Source: Candidatus Marisimplicoccus framensis
GTDB lineage: Bacteria; Bacteroidota; Bacteroidia; Flavobacteriales; Flavobacteriaceae
Assembly (NCBI GenBank): GCA_905182065.1
Contig: CAJIZN010000001.1
Location: 62,001-126,000, forward strand
DNA: 64,000 nt
Reading direction: 5' to 3'
Both the position numbers and the translations under genes were made by a program. The notes below the pieces were generated by a model. That model was given only the letters and a program-made list of their open reading frames with translations, did no database searches and was not told where the DNA came from. This document shows, piece by piece, positions 54,035 through 63,383 of this stretch; position 1 is the first letter of the stretch; every line of letters starts with the position of its first letter.

Positions 54035-54499
54035 TTATTTTAATTCAAACATTGCTTCAATTTCAACGGGGATTCCATCAGGAAGCATCATGCCAACAGC
54101 ACTTCTAACTCCAATTCCATTATCATCTCCAAATACATCGGCCATCAGTTCACTAAACCCATTAATTACAAAAGGATGTTTTTTAAATTCAGGAGAGCAA
54201 TTAACCATTCCTAATACTTTAATTACTCTTTTAATTTTGTCTAGATCACCAAAATGTGTCTGGATACTAGACAGCATAGTTAGACCAACTTGACGAGCTG
54301 CTAATTTCCCTTCTTCACTTGTTAAATTATCCCCAACACGTCCTTGCATTAATGTACCATCATTTTTAACTGGTCCCTGACCTGAGACATATAAAAATTT
54401 ATCTACAATTAATACTGGTCTATATACACCTGCAGGCTGAGGAGCAGGAGGAAAAACTAGACCTAATTCTTTTACTTTTTCTGAAGGTGATTTTTTCAT
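54035..54499 (-). CDS. RidA/YjgF family enamine/imine deaminase-like protein
   Basis: YVSGQGPVKNDGTLMQGRVGDNLTSEEGKLAARQVGLTMLSSIQTHFGDLDKIKRVIKVLGMVNC. Confidence 0.85.
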   Translation of the reverse strand: MKKSPSEKVKELGLVFPPAPQPAGVYRPVLIVDKFLYVSGQGPVKNDGTLMQGRVGDNLTSEEGKLAARQVGLTMLSSIQTHFGDLDKIKRVIKVLGMVNCSPEFKKHPFVINGFSELMADVFGDDNGIGVRSAVGMMLPDGIPVEIEAMFELK

Positions 54500-54500
54500 A

Positions 54501-55817
54501 TTATATAAATAAATTTAATATTAGAACTCCTACTAAGCCTGTAATCCCAACAATAGTTTCCATTACTGTCCAAGTTGAAAGAGTTTCTCTTACTGTAAGG
54601 TTAAAATACTCTTTAAACATCCAAAATCCTGCATCATTTACATGAGATAACATTAGACTTCCAGAACCTATTGCTAAAACCATTAGTTCTGGACTAACAT
54701 CTGAATTAGAAATTAGTGGAAGAACAATTCCAGCTGCTGTTAAACCTGCAACTGTTGCTGAACCAACACAAACTCTAATAATAGTTGCTATAAGCCAAGC
54801 TAAAATTAATGGCGATATTTGAGAACCATGTAATAATGCTCCTATATAATCACTTACTCCACTATCAATTAAAATTTGTTTTAATGCACCTGCTCCAGAA
54901 ATAATTAATAAAACCATTGTTATACTTGATACAGAAGTTGCAACAGAATTCATCAATTCTTCCATTTTTTTTCCACGAGACAAACCAAGGGTATAAATTG
55001 CGACTAATACAGAAATTAACATAGCTATGACAGGATTTCCTATAAAAACGATAATATCTTTAGTCAAAGAGTCACCTTGATATATAATAGTGAATATTGA
55101 TGAAAATATAATTAATATGACAGGTAATAAAGCAGTAAATACACTTACTCCCATTCCTGGCATTTCCTCATCTTTTAAAATAACTGGATTATAAAATTCT
55201 TTTAATGGAGTAGCATTAATGTTTTTAATTGTTCTTGTGAATAATGGTCCTGCAATAACTATAGCTGGAATAGCTATTATAATTCCATATAATAAGGTTT
55301 TACCAATATCAGCATTAAACATGCTTGAAATTGCAGTAGGTGCAGGATGAGGGGGTAAAAAACCATGAGTTACAGACAGAGAAGCAAGCATAGGTAAACC
55401 AACATAAATTAATGGTAATCCAGAAGATGCTGCCACTGTAAAAACTAGAGGTATTAGTATGACAAATCCTACAGAATAAAACATAGGAATACCAACAATA
55501 AAACCTGCTAGAACAACTGCCCATTGAATATATTTCACTCCAAAACTAGATATCAATTTTGAGGTAATCCTTTGAGCTGCTCCGCTATCGGCAACTAGCT
55601 TTCCTAACATAGCACCAAATCCTAAAATCAAAACTAAAAAACCAAGTGTATCACCAATTCCAGTTTGAATTGACTGTACAATATTTTGCAACTGCATTCC
55701 TTGAAATAATCCAACAAAAATGCAAACTATAATAAAGGAAATAAATGCATCAAGTTTATATCTTGCTATCAAAATGAATAACAATAATATTCCAAAAATT
55801 ACTATCAATAAAGGCAT
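54501..55817 (-). CDS. GntP family gluconate/organic acid permease
   Basis: QTGIGDTLGFLVLILGFGAMLGKLVADSGAAQRI, HGFLPPHPAPTAISSMF, GSGSLMLSHVNDAGFW. Confidence 0.93.
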   Translation of the reverse strand: MPLLIVIFGILLLFILIARYKLDAFISFIIVCIFVGLFQGMQLQNIVQSIQTGIGDTLGFLVLILGFGAMLGKLVADSGAAQRITSKLISSFGVKYIQWAVVLAGFIVGIPMFYSVGFVILIPLVFTVAASSGLPLIYVGLPMLASLSVTHGFLPPHPAPTAISSMFNADIGKTLLYGIIIAIPAIVIAGPLFTRTIKNINATPLKEFYNPVILKDEEMPGMGVSVFTALLPVILIIFSSIFTIIYQGDSLTKDIIVFIGNPVIAMLISVLVAIYTLGLSRGKKMEELMNSVATSVSSITMVLLIISGAGALKQILIDSGVSDYIGALLHGSQISPLILAWLIATIIRVCVGSATVAGLTAAGIVLPLISNSDVSPELMVLAIGSGSLMLSHVNDAGFWMFKEYFNLTVRETLSTWTVMETIVGITGLVGVLILNLFI

Positions 55818-55837
55818 GTTTTATTTTATTATTATTT

Positions 55838-56503
55838 TCATCTTAGAGATTTAATTGTTTTAAGAGTTAGCTCAACATTCTCCTTAAGTAAAGTGTAATT
55901 TTTATTAGCTAAAATATCTTTAGATATAAGTTTAGAACCCATACCTACACACGTAACTCCAGAATCAAACCAGGATTTTAGATTATCATATTCCATTGAA
56001 ACTCCTCCAGTTGGCATAACAGATGTCCAAGGTTGAGGACCTTTTATACTTTTTACAAATCTAGGTCCTAAAACATCTCCAGGAAATAATTTAATAAGTT
56101 CACAACCAAACTCTTCTGCAGTTGCAATTTCAGTTAGCGAACTACAACCTGCAGACCACATTAATTTTCTTCGGTTACACATACGAGCGATATCTTCTCT
56201 AAAAACTGGAGTTACTACAAAGTTTGCTCCAGCTAGCATATATTGTGAAGCTGCTTTTGCATCAGTTACAGAACCAACTCCTAAAATCATTCCTGGGAGT
56301 TCAGCAATTGCGTATTTAATTATATCAGTAAAAACTTCTAGTGCAAAATCACCTCTGTTAGTGAACTCCATAAGACGAGCCCCACCATCATAACATGCTT
56401 TAAGAATATCTTTAGCCACTATGCTATCCTCATGATAAAATAGAGGAACCATTCCAGATTCTTCCATTTGATTTATTACTTGAACTCTTGAATATTGAGC
56501 CAT
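55838..56503 (-). CDS. eda: 2-keto-3-deoxy-6-phosphogluconate (KDPG) aldolase family
   Basis: GVGSVTDAKAASQYMLAGANFVVTPVF, KLFPGDVLGPRFVKSIKGPQPWTSVMPTGGVS. Confidence 0.9.
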   Translation of the reverse strand: MAQYSRVQVINQMEESGMVPLFYHEDSIVAKDILKACYDGGARLMEFTNRGDFALEVFTDIIKYAIAELPGMILGVGSVTDAKAASQYMLAGANFVVTPVFREDIARMCNRRKLMWSAGCSSLTEIATAEEFGCELIKLFPGDVLGPRFVKSIKGPQPWTSVMPTGGVSMEYDNLKSWFDSGVTCVGMGSKLISKDILANKNYTLLKENVELTLKTIKSLR

Positions 56504-56511
56504 AATTTGTT

Positions 56512-57552
56512 TTATCTATTAACTCGTCCTGAAACATCTCCATCCATTAACTTTTCAATTTCCTGAAGAGTAACAAGGTTGGTGTCTCCTTTAATTGTAT
56601 GTTTAAGACAAGATGCAGCTACAGAAAAATCGAGCACTTTTTGATCTTCATTTGGATAATTTAAAAGCCCATAAATTAATCCGGCCATAAATGAATCTCC
56701 ACCACCCACACGATCAACTATATCAGTTATATGATATTGTTTACTCTGATACATTTTTTTACCATCGTAAAGAATTCCAGCCCAGGTATTATATGAGGCT
56801 GAAATTGATCCTCTTAATGATAAAATAATTTTTTTAGCCCTTGGAAATTTTTTGATCATTTGTTTACATACAGATAAAAAAACTTCAGGTTTAACTTCAT
56901 GTCCTTGTTTAGTTATATCTATCCCTTCTGGTTTAATTCCAAAGTGCATTTCAGCATCTTCTTCATTACCAAAAATAATATCACAATAAGAGGTAAGTTC
57001 AGTCATAATTTCTTGACGGTTTCCTTCATATTGCCATAGTTTAGATCGATAATTTAAATCTGTCGAAATAGTAATACCTCGGTCACTGGCAACTTTTACA
57101 GCTTCTAAACATATAATAGCAGCACTTTTTGAAATTGCTGGAGTGATTCCAGTCCAATGAAACCATGAGGCTCCATCAAAAACTTTATCCCAATTAATCA
57201 TTCCTGATTCAATTTGAGCAATTGCAGAGTTCGTCCTATCATAAACCACTTTGCTACTTCTGTTTACTGCTCCTTTTTCTAAAAAATAAATTCCTAATCT
57301 ATCTCCTCCATATAAAATATTAGATGTTCCTACTCCTCTTTTACGCAACTCCATTAATGCACATTCGCCTAAATCTGATTTAGGTAACCTTGTAACAAAC
57401 TCGACAGGAATCCCAAAATTAGCTAATGATACTGCAACATTAGACTCCCCTCCCCCATAATTAATATCAAAACTATTTGTTTGAGAAAAGCGAAGATAAC
57501 CTGGCGGAGATAGTCTTAACATGATTTCTCCAAAAGTCACAACTTTATTCAT
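56512..57552 (-). CDS. kdgK: PfkB family sugar kinase, probable 2-keto-3-deoxygluconate kinase
   Basis: VVTFGEIMLRLSPPGYLRF, GGGESNVAVSLANFG, DRVGGGDSFMAGLIYG. Confidence 0.88.
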   Translation of the reverse strand: MNKVVTFGEIMLRLSPPGYLRFSQTNSFDINYGGGESNVAVSLANFGIPVEFVTRLPKSDLGECALMELRKRGVGTSNILYGGDRLGIYFLEKGAVNRSSKVVYDRTNSAIAQIESGMINWDKVFDGASWFHWTGITPAISKSAAIICLEAVKVASDRGITISTDLNYRSKLWQYEGNRQEIMTELTSYCDIIFGNEEDAEMHFGIKPEGIDITKQGHEVKPEVFLSVCKQMIKKFPRAKKIILSLRGSISASYNTWAGILYDGKKMYQSKQYHITDIVDRVGGGDSFMAGLIYGLLNYPNEDQKVLDFSVAASCLKHTIKGDTNLVTLQEIEKLMDGDVSGRVNR

Positions 57553-57589
57553 AGCACTCTAATATAATGACAAAAAAATTAAGTGATAA

Positions 57590-58357
57590 TCACTTAAGAA
57601 CAAATTTTCTAAGACCAACAAATACAACTAAAAAAACAGAATAGACAATGAAAAAAGGAATAACATATGATTCTAGGTTAAAAGACAACATAAGAGCCAT
57701 AATTAATAACTGAAAACCTAATCCATATAAAGATAATATTGTCATGAACCACTTTGGAAATGGAGGGCTATCTTTTGCATCCTTATCCATGAAGTACATT
57801 ATTTTATCAAAAGAGATATATAAAACATCATATATTTTATAGAAGATGTTTACCATATGTTGACTCTCACCCTTTAGGGCTTTAGGAGCACTATCTTCAA
57901 AAATTCGACTAGTAGAATCGCCTTGTACTGAGTTTCTTAAAATCACATAATAATAGTTATAGACAGTTCCTTGTAGTTGGATTCCAAAAAAAGCTATAAA
58001 CATGTATACTATTGAAATATCAGTTATATACCAAAAGGTTAATAAAAAAGAAAAGTTAAGTAAGAAATCAGCAATTGAATCATAATATCTTCCTACATAA
58101 GAAGGTGTGTTTTTTAAACGTGATAACTCTCCATCAGCTGCATCTAAGATTGATTTAAGTATAATAAAAAAAGCAGCAGTTATAAAGTATCCGTTTATCA
58201 TCAATACAATTGCAATTATTCCTGCAATAATAAACATAGTGGTAACATGAATAGGAGTAAAAAATGTAGATTTAAGCTGACTAGCTATCCAATGACCAAC
58301 AGGACGACCATAGTCCGATAAATCTAAAAATCGATATTTTTCTGGCAGTTTTGACAT
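57590..58357 (-). CDS. CDP-alcohol phosphatidyltransferase family protein
   Basis: DAADGELSRLKNTPSYVGRYYDSIADF matches the CDP-OH-P transferase motif. Confidence 0.88.
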   Translation of the reverse strand: MSKLPEKYRFLDLSDYGRPVGHWIASQLKSTFFTPIHVTTMFIIAGIIAIVLMINGYFITAAFFIILKSILDAADGELSRLKNTPSYVGRYYDSIADFLLNFSFLLTFWYITDISIVYMFIAFFGIQLQGTVYNYYYVILRNSVQGDSTSRIFEDSAPKALKGESQHMVNIFYKIYDVLYISFDKIMYFMDKDAKDSPPFPKWFMTILSLYGLGFQLLIMALMLSFNLESYVIPFFIVYSVFLVVFVGLRKFVLK

Positions 58358-58385
58358 TAGTATACTTTTTTAATCCTTATTATTT

Positions 58386-59738
58386 CTAATTAATTTTAAT
58401 ATCGTGAGATCCAAAAAAATTTCTCTGAGCTTGAATCATTTTAGTACTTAATGAATTACTTGAAATAGAATTAAAGTAATTCAATGCTTCACCAAAACAA
58501 GGGATTGAAATATCATTTTTTAATGATATTAAAATTACATTAATTATATCTGGCTTATACTCATTTAAATCTTTAATTATTTTCTTATCTGATAAAATAT
58601 TTTCAACTGAATAGTTGAAATAGAGATCATTAATTTGACTTGACTTTATAATACTTCCATTAGACCAAACATTTAAAGCCTTGGATATACTAATATTCCA
58701 ACCATACTTTTTATTTGAAGCATTTATTAGACAAAAAGCTTGAATAAAGTTAATATGTCTACAGAATTGGTAAGCTTTTTTTAATGAGTTAATGTCAATA
58801 GTATATCTTTTTGATCTTTGATTTGTCATTTCACTAATTTCTTTTCTAAGGGTCTTAAATCTTGAGATAAATCTAGTATCCATAGCTGATGAAAGCATAC
58901 TTAAAGGGCTTCCTAATTCAATTCCATAATTTAGCATCCATCTTCCAGTACCATTGTCTCCAGCTTCATCGTCAATTTTTTTGATTAAATATTTATCATC
59001 AATCTTTTGTAATATTTGTTTAATTGATATTTCCAGAAGGTAACTTTTTAATTCTGTACTATTCCACTCATCAAATATGTCAGCAATTTCTTGATTTTTA
59101 TAATTATTAGAATTTATTAATAATTCATAAATAGATGCTATCAACTGCATTTCAACATATTCGATTCCGTTATGAACCATTTTAACAAAATGTCCTTGAT
59201 TTGTATCACCAAAAAAGTCAAAACTAGATGTGTTTTTGATAGTTTTTGATGTAATTATTGATAGGTCATCTTTCACTTTATTAAACGCAGCTTCATGTCC
59301 ACCAATCATAATTGATGGCCCCCTAAGCACACCTTCAGTTCCCCCAGAAACTCCAATTCCAAGATATAACATTTTGTTTTTTTGAATTTTTAATTTATTA
59401 TTAAAACTTACAACAGGGTTAGTATTACCAGCATCAATTATAATATCATCTTCATCTAAAATGTCAAGTAGATTATTAATAACATGATCAGTTGGTTCTC
59501 CTGCAGGAACGAGAATTAAAACTTTTCTTGGCTTTTCAATAGATTTAATAAAACTGGAAATATCTATAAAAAATGATGCTTTATTCAATTCAGAGTATAG
59601 TTCTTTTTCTTCAAAAATTAAATTTGTTTTTTTCTCATAGGCTTTATCGTATAGTGAAACAGTTATTCCTTTTGAAGACATATTTCTTGCCATACTTAAA
59701 CCAATCCTCCCAATTCCAATTATACCCCAAGAATTCAT
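58386..59738 (-). CDS. gnd: 6-phosphogluconate dehydrogenase (decarboxylating)
   Basis: GIIGIGRIGLSMARNMSSKG, IIDAGNTNP, GIGVSGGTEGVLRGPSIMIGG, GHFVKMVHNGIEYVEMQLI. Confidence 0.9.
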   Translation of the reverse strand: MNSWGIIGIGRIGLSMARNMSSKGITVSLYDKAYEKKTNLIFEEKELYSELNKASFFIDISSFIKSIEKPRKVLILVPAGEPTDHVINNLLDILDEDDIIIDAGNTNPVVSFNNKLKIQKNKMLYLGIGVSGGTEGVLRGPSIMIGGHEAAFNKVKDDLSIITSKTIKNTSSFDFFGDTNQGHFVKMVHNGIEYVEMQLIASIYELLINSNNYKNQEIADIFDEWNSTELKSYLLEISIKQILQKIDDKYLIKKIDDEAGDNGTGRWMLNYGIELGSPLSMLSSAMDTRFISRFKTLRKEISEMTNQRSKRYTIDINSLKKAYQFCRHINFIQAFCLINASNKKYGWNISISKALNVWSNGSIIKSSQINDLYFNYSVENILSDKKIIKDLNEYKPDIINVILISLKNDISIPCFGEALNYFNSISSNSLSTKMIQAQRNFFGSHDIKIN

Positions 59739-60235
59739 TTTAATAATTTTAGTTTAATTAATTCTACAATTTTATTTTTACTTTCAGTAATATCTATAAA
59801 ATTACAGTAATTAGGATACTCTATTATATCAAATTGACTTTGCAATAAGTTTGAACTAAAAAAATGATTATTTCTATTTTTTAATCGTTGATTAATAAAA
59901 TCATATTCACCTTTTAAACAAAACCAAAAAATATTCATATCTAAACCACTTGTCAATTTTTTTCTATATTTTTCTTTTAAAGCAGAACAAGCTAAAACTG
60001 TATTAATTGATTTTTGTTTTAATTCATTATTTAATTCCTGTAACCATTCGTCCCTATCATTATCATTTAATGGTGATTTATTTTTCATTTTATTAATATT
60101 ATTAACTGAGTGAAAATCATCTCCTTCAATAAATTTAAAGTTTAAGTCCTTCGATATTTTTTTTCCAATAGTAGATTTTCCAGACCCACTTACTCCAAAG
60201 AGTATTATAAGCTTTTGCATTAATCTAAACTTCAA
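59735..60235 (-). CDS. gntK: Gluconokinase
   Basis: LFGVSGSGKSTIGKKISKDLNFKFIEGDDFHSVNNINKMKNKSPLNDNDRDEWL. Confidence 0.92.
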   Translation of the reverse strand: MKFRLMQKLIILFGVSGSGKSTIGKKISKDLNFKFIEGDDFHSVNNINKMKNKSPLNDNDRDEWLQELNNELKQKSINTVLACSALKEKYRKKLTSGLDMNIFWFCLKGEYDFINQRLKNRNNHFFSSNLLQSQFDIIEYPNYCNFIDITESKNKIVELIKLKLLK

Positions 60236-61109
60236 TTAATTTAAATGAACTTAGGTTATCTTTTAATATATTTTCAAAATCAAAAGCTAAAAAAAATCCT
60301 CCACCACCTGAACCACAAAGTTTCATGTAGTATTTATTTGACTTAAGTCCTTCTTGCCAAATTTCATTCAATGATTCAGGAATCATTTCATTCATATTTT
60401 TAAAAGTGGTTTCTGAAAGATTCTTTATTGAATCTCTGAAGTAATCTGAATTATACATAAGATTATATATACATTCATTAGTTAGTTTTATAAAAGATTC
60501 ATTAAATACAGACAGGAAATCTTTTTGATTTTGTTTTTGATTAAACAATTCAATCATCTCAGATGTAGAAGAAGAAATTTTACTATCAACTAAATATATT
60601 TTGAAATTGGGAAACTTCAAGTCATCCAATAATTTAATATTACCCTCAGATAATAAAATAGGCTTATTAAAAAACGATACTAAAGGATCAAATCCTGAAG
60701 AATTACCGTGAAATTTTGATTCAATTATTGACATGATTTTTTTTAATTCTTCATTTTGAATAGAACTTAAATCAATTTTTGAATATTTATTAATTATTGA
60801 AGAAACAAGAGCACCACTACTTCCAAGGCCTGAAGCAATTGGTATATTGCTATTAAAGTATAGTCCAGAATCAATATCAATTTTTAAATTTTCAAAACTT
60901 ATTATATCAAATAAAGGTTCATTTTTAATAATATAATTATAGAACTCAATTAATTTTATATTGGAAATTCTCTGTTCATTAGATATTAATTTTGATTTTT
61001 CAAGAGATCCATGAAATTTTTTAAATGGAATTGATAAAGCATCAGAATTTAACATAATTCCATATTCTCCAAATAATAATATTTTTGAGTAAAAATTGTT
61101 TTTATCCAT
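60225..61109 (-). CDS. GHMP kinase, probable mevalonate kinase
   Basis: ILLFGEYGIMLNSDALSIPF, IPIASGLGSSGALVSSI, KLCGSGGGGFFLAF; adjacent to mvaD. Confidence 0.85.
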   Translation of the reverse strand: MDKNNFYSKILLFGEYGIMLNSDALSIPFKKFHGSLEKSKLISNEQRISNIKLIEFYNYIIKNEPLFDIISFENLKIDIDSGLYFNSNIPIASGLGSSGALVSSIINKYSKIDLSSIQNEELKKIMSIIESKFHGNSSGFDPLVSFFNKPILLSEGNIKLLDDLKFPNFKIYLVDSKISSSTSEMIELFNQKQNQKDFLSVFNESFIKLTNECIYNLMYNSDYFRDSIKNLSETTFKNMNEMIPESLNEIWQEGLKSNKYYMKLCGSGGGGFFLAFDFENILKDNLSSFKLIEV

Positions 61110-62182
61110 TACAACAGTTTCTCTGATCCCATACCTAAACTATCATGAATATGAATCTTAGATTTACAAAATTTAAGCAAATCCCCTTCTATAAATTTAT
61201 GAATAGATGTTTTTACGGAATTGGGATATAGCAAATGAACATTTGACCCCGCGTCTAGTGTAAAACTAATAGGCAGCTTGGTATCTCTTCTATATTCTAA
61301 CACTCTTTGTATAACCTCTAAAGTATTTGGTTTCATTAATATAAAATAAGGATTTGAGGAAAGCATCAATGAATGGATCATAAGAGCTTCAGATTCAGTT
61401 AGATTTATAAAATCATCTAGATGACCTGACTTGAAAATTTCTTTTAGTCTTGAAATATTATTTCTGGCTAAATCAAATCTTGTTTTAGAAAATGGATTTT
61501 CATTCATTAGTTTATGCCCTATCGAACTCGATATCTTCTTGACACCTGGATCAATAATTAAAATTGAATTTTGATAGTCATGAAAAACTTTATCAACATC
61601 ATTCGAAATATTTATTGCGTATAAATCAGAAGAATCCAAATATGAATTTGAAGATCCCCAAAGAGTTATTGGACCCTCAATACTTCTAGAGGCGCTTCCA
61701 GAACCTAATCTTGCTATAAAAGATTTCTTTTTCGTGTAATAAGACTCGTCCTTGGATTTTGAGTTTAGTAATTCGATATCTACCAAACATGATGCTAAAC
61801 AGGACATGGATGAAGCTGAAGATGCAATTCCACTACTATGGGGGAAATTATTTTGTGACTTAATATGAATATCATGATTTTTTAAAAACTTGAAATATTT
61901 TTCGATACTCGATATAAACAATTTTATTTTCTGACCAAAAGGGTGATTTTTTTCACCCTCAAAATCAAAAAGTATATTATTGTTATTATTTTTTTTAGGT
62001 TTAAATTCAACTGAGGTTGTTGTGTAAGATTCTGATAGTGTAAAGCTTATTGAAGGATTTTGAGGTATTTGATTATCTTTTTTGCCCCAATATTTTACTA
62101 AAGCAATATTGCTTGGAGAGTTCCATTTTACAATTCCGTTTGCTTCAAAATCATCAGTACAGATAAAATCTTGTTCGATCAT
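61109..62182 (-). CDS. mvaD: Diphosphomevalonate decarboxylase
   Basis: VKWNSPSNIALVKYWGKKDNQIPQNPSISFTLS, FPHSSGIASSASSMSCLASCLVD, GSGSASRSIEGPITLWG. Confidence 0.93.
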   Translation of the reverse strand: MIEQDFICTDDFEANGIVKWNSPSNIALVKYWGKKDNQIPQNPSISFTLSESYTTTSVEFKPKKNNNNNILFDFEGEKNHPFGQKIKLFISSIEKYFKFLKNHDIHIKSQNNFPHSSGIASSASSMSCLASCLVDIELLNSKSKDESYYTKKKSFIARLGSGSASRSIEGPITLWGSSNSYLDSSDLYAINISNDVDKVFHDYQNSILIIDPGVKKISSSIGHKLMNENPFSKTRFDLARNNISRLKEIFKSGHLDDFINLTESEALMIHSLMLSSNPYFILMKPNTLEVIQRVLEYRRDTKLPISFTLDAGSNVHLLYPNSVKTSIHKFIEGDLLKFCKSKIHIHDSLGMGSEKLL

Positions 62183-62279
62183 TTAAATATTGTTAAAAAT
62201 CATTTAAATATAAGAAAGATAAACTCTAAGATGAATTTTATTTCTTTAATTTGGGGTCAATTACTTTCAACAAAAAAAC

Positions 62280-63383
62280 TTGAAAAAATCAGCATTTAAA
62301 TTTAGCACATTCAAAGAACCCAATCTTTCCCCATTTGAGAAATTATTTAATATTTTCAAAGAACTAATAATTCATACTTCAGGAGAATTTGATGAAGCAA
62401 TTGAGTGGCTTAGAGAGTTAGACAAAGAGTACAAATTAACTGATGAAGATTATACTATTGATGACTTTGTAAATGATTTGCTAAATAAAGGATTTGTTAC
62501 TAAACAAATTGGCAATAGTGGAGATAGTATTAAAATTAGCTCAAAAACTGAGAGACTTCTTAGGAAACATGTATTAAAACATCTATTTGGCAAATTAAAG
62601 AAAACTAAAAACGGTAATCATAAAACAAAGTATTCATCTTCAGGAAGTGATGATAATTTAAATATCAAAAACTTTGAGTTTGGTGACCCTCTTGATAAAA
62701 TACTATTAACTGAAAGCTTAAAAAATGCAATTATTTCTTCTGGTGAAAATGATCTAACTCTTAAGAAAGAGGATATAGTTGTATGGGATTCGAATCATAA
62801 TTCCCAAATGAGTACTGTACTCATGATTGATATTAGTCATAGTATGATTTTATACGGAGAAGATCGTATAACTCCAGCTAAAAAAGTTGCAATGGCTCTA
62901 GTAGAATATATCAAAACAAAATTCCCTAAAGACACTATTGATATTTTATCTTTTGGTGATGAAGCTAAGCCAATTAACATAAAAGATCTACCATATTTAA
63001 AGGTAGGTCCATATCATACAAATACTGTAGCTGGACTAGATCTTGCTTTTGATATTTTAAGACGAAAGAAAAATAATAATAAACAAATCTTTATGATAAC
63101 TGATGGTAAACCGAGTTGTATGTTTACAAAGGACGGTTTTTATAAGAATAGTGCTGGGCTTGATAACTATATTTTAGATCAATGTTACAATAGAGCTAAA
63201 GAAGCAAAAAAAAATAATATACCCATAACTACATTTATGATTGCCAGTGATCCCTATCTCCAAACTTTTGTAAAGAAATTTTCTGAAGTAAATAATGGTA
63301 AAGCTTTTTACACAGGATTAGATGGACTAAGTGAAATGATATTTGAAGACTATGATAAAAACAGAAGACAAAAATTAAGATGA
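62280..63383 (+). CDS. VWA domain-containing protein (MIDAS)
   Basis: STVLMIDISHSMILYGEDRITPAKKVAMALVEYI; FMITDGKPSC. Confidence 0.85.
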   Translation: MKKSAFKFSTFKEPNLSPFEKLFNIFKELIIHTSGEFDEAIEWLRELDKEYKLTDEDYTIDDFVNDLLNKGFVTKQIGNSGDSIKISSKTERLLRKHVLKHLFGKLKKTKNGNHKTKYSSSGSDDNLNIKNFEFGDPLDKILLTESLKNAIISSGENDLTLKKEDIVVWDSNHNSQMSTVLMIDISHSMILYGEDRITPAKKVAMALVEYIKTKFPKDTIDILSFGDEAKPINIKDLPYLKVGPYHTNTVAGLDLAFDILRRKKNNNKQIFMITDGKPSCMFTKDGFYKNSAGLDNYILDQCYNRAKEAKKNNIPITTFMIASDPYLQTFVKKFSEVNNGKAFYTGLDGLSEMIFEDYDKNRRQKLR

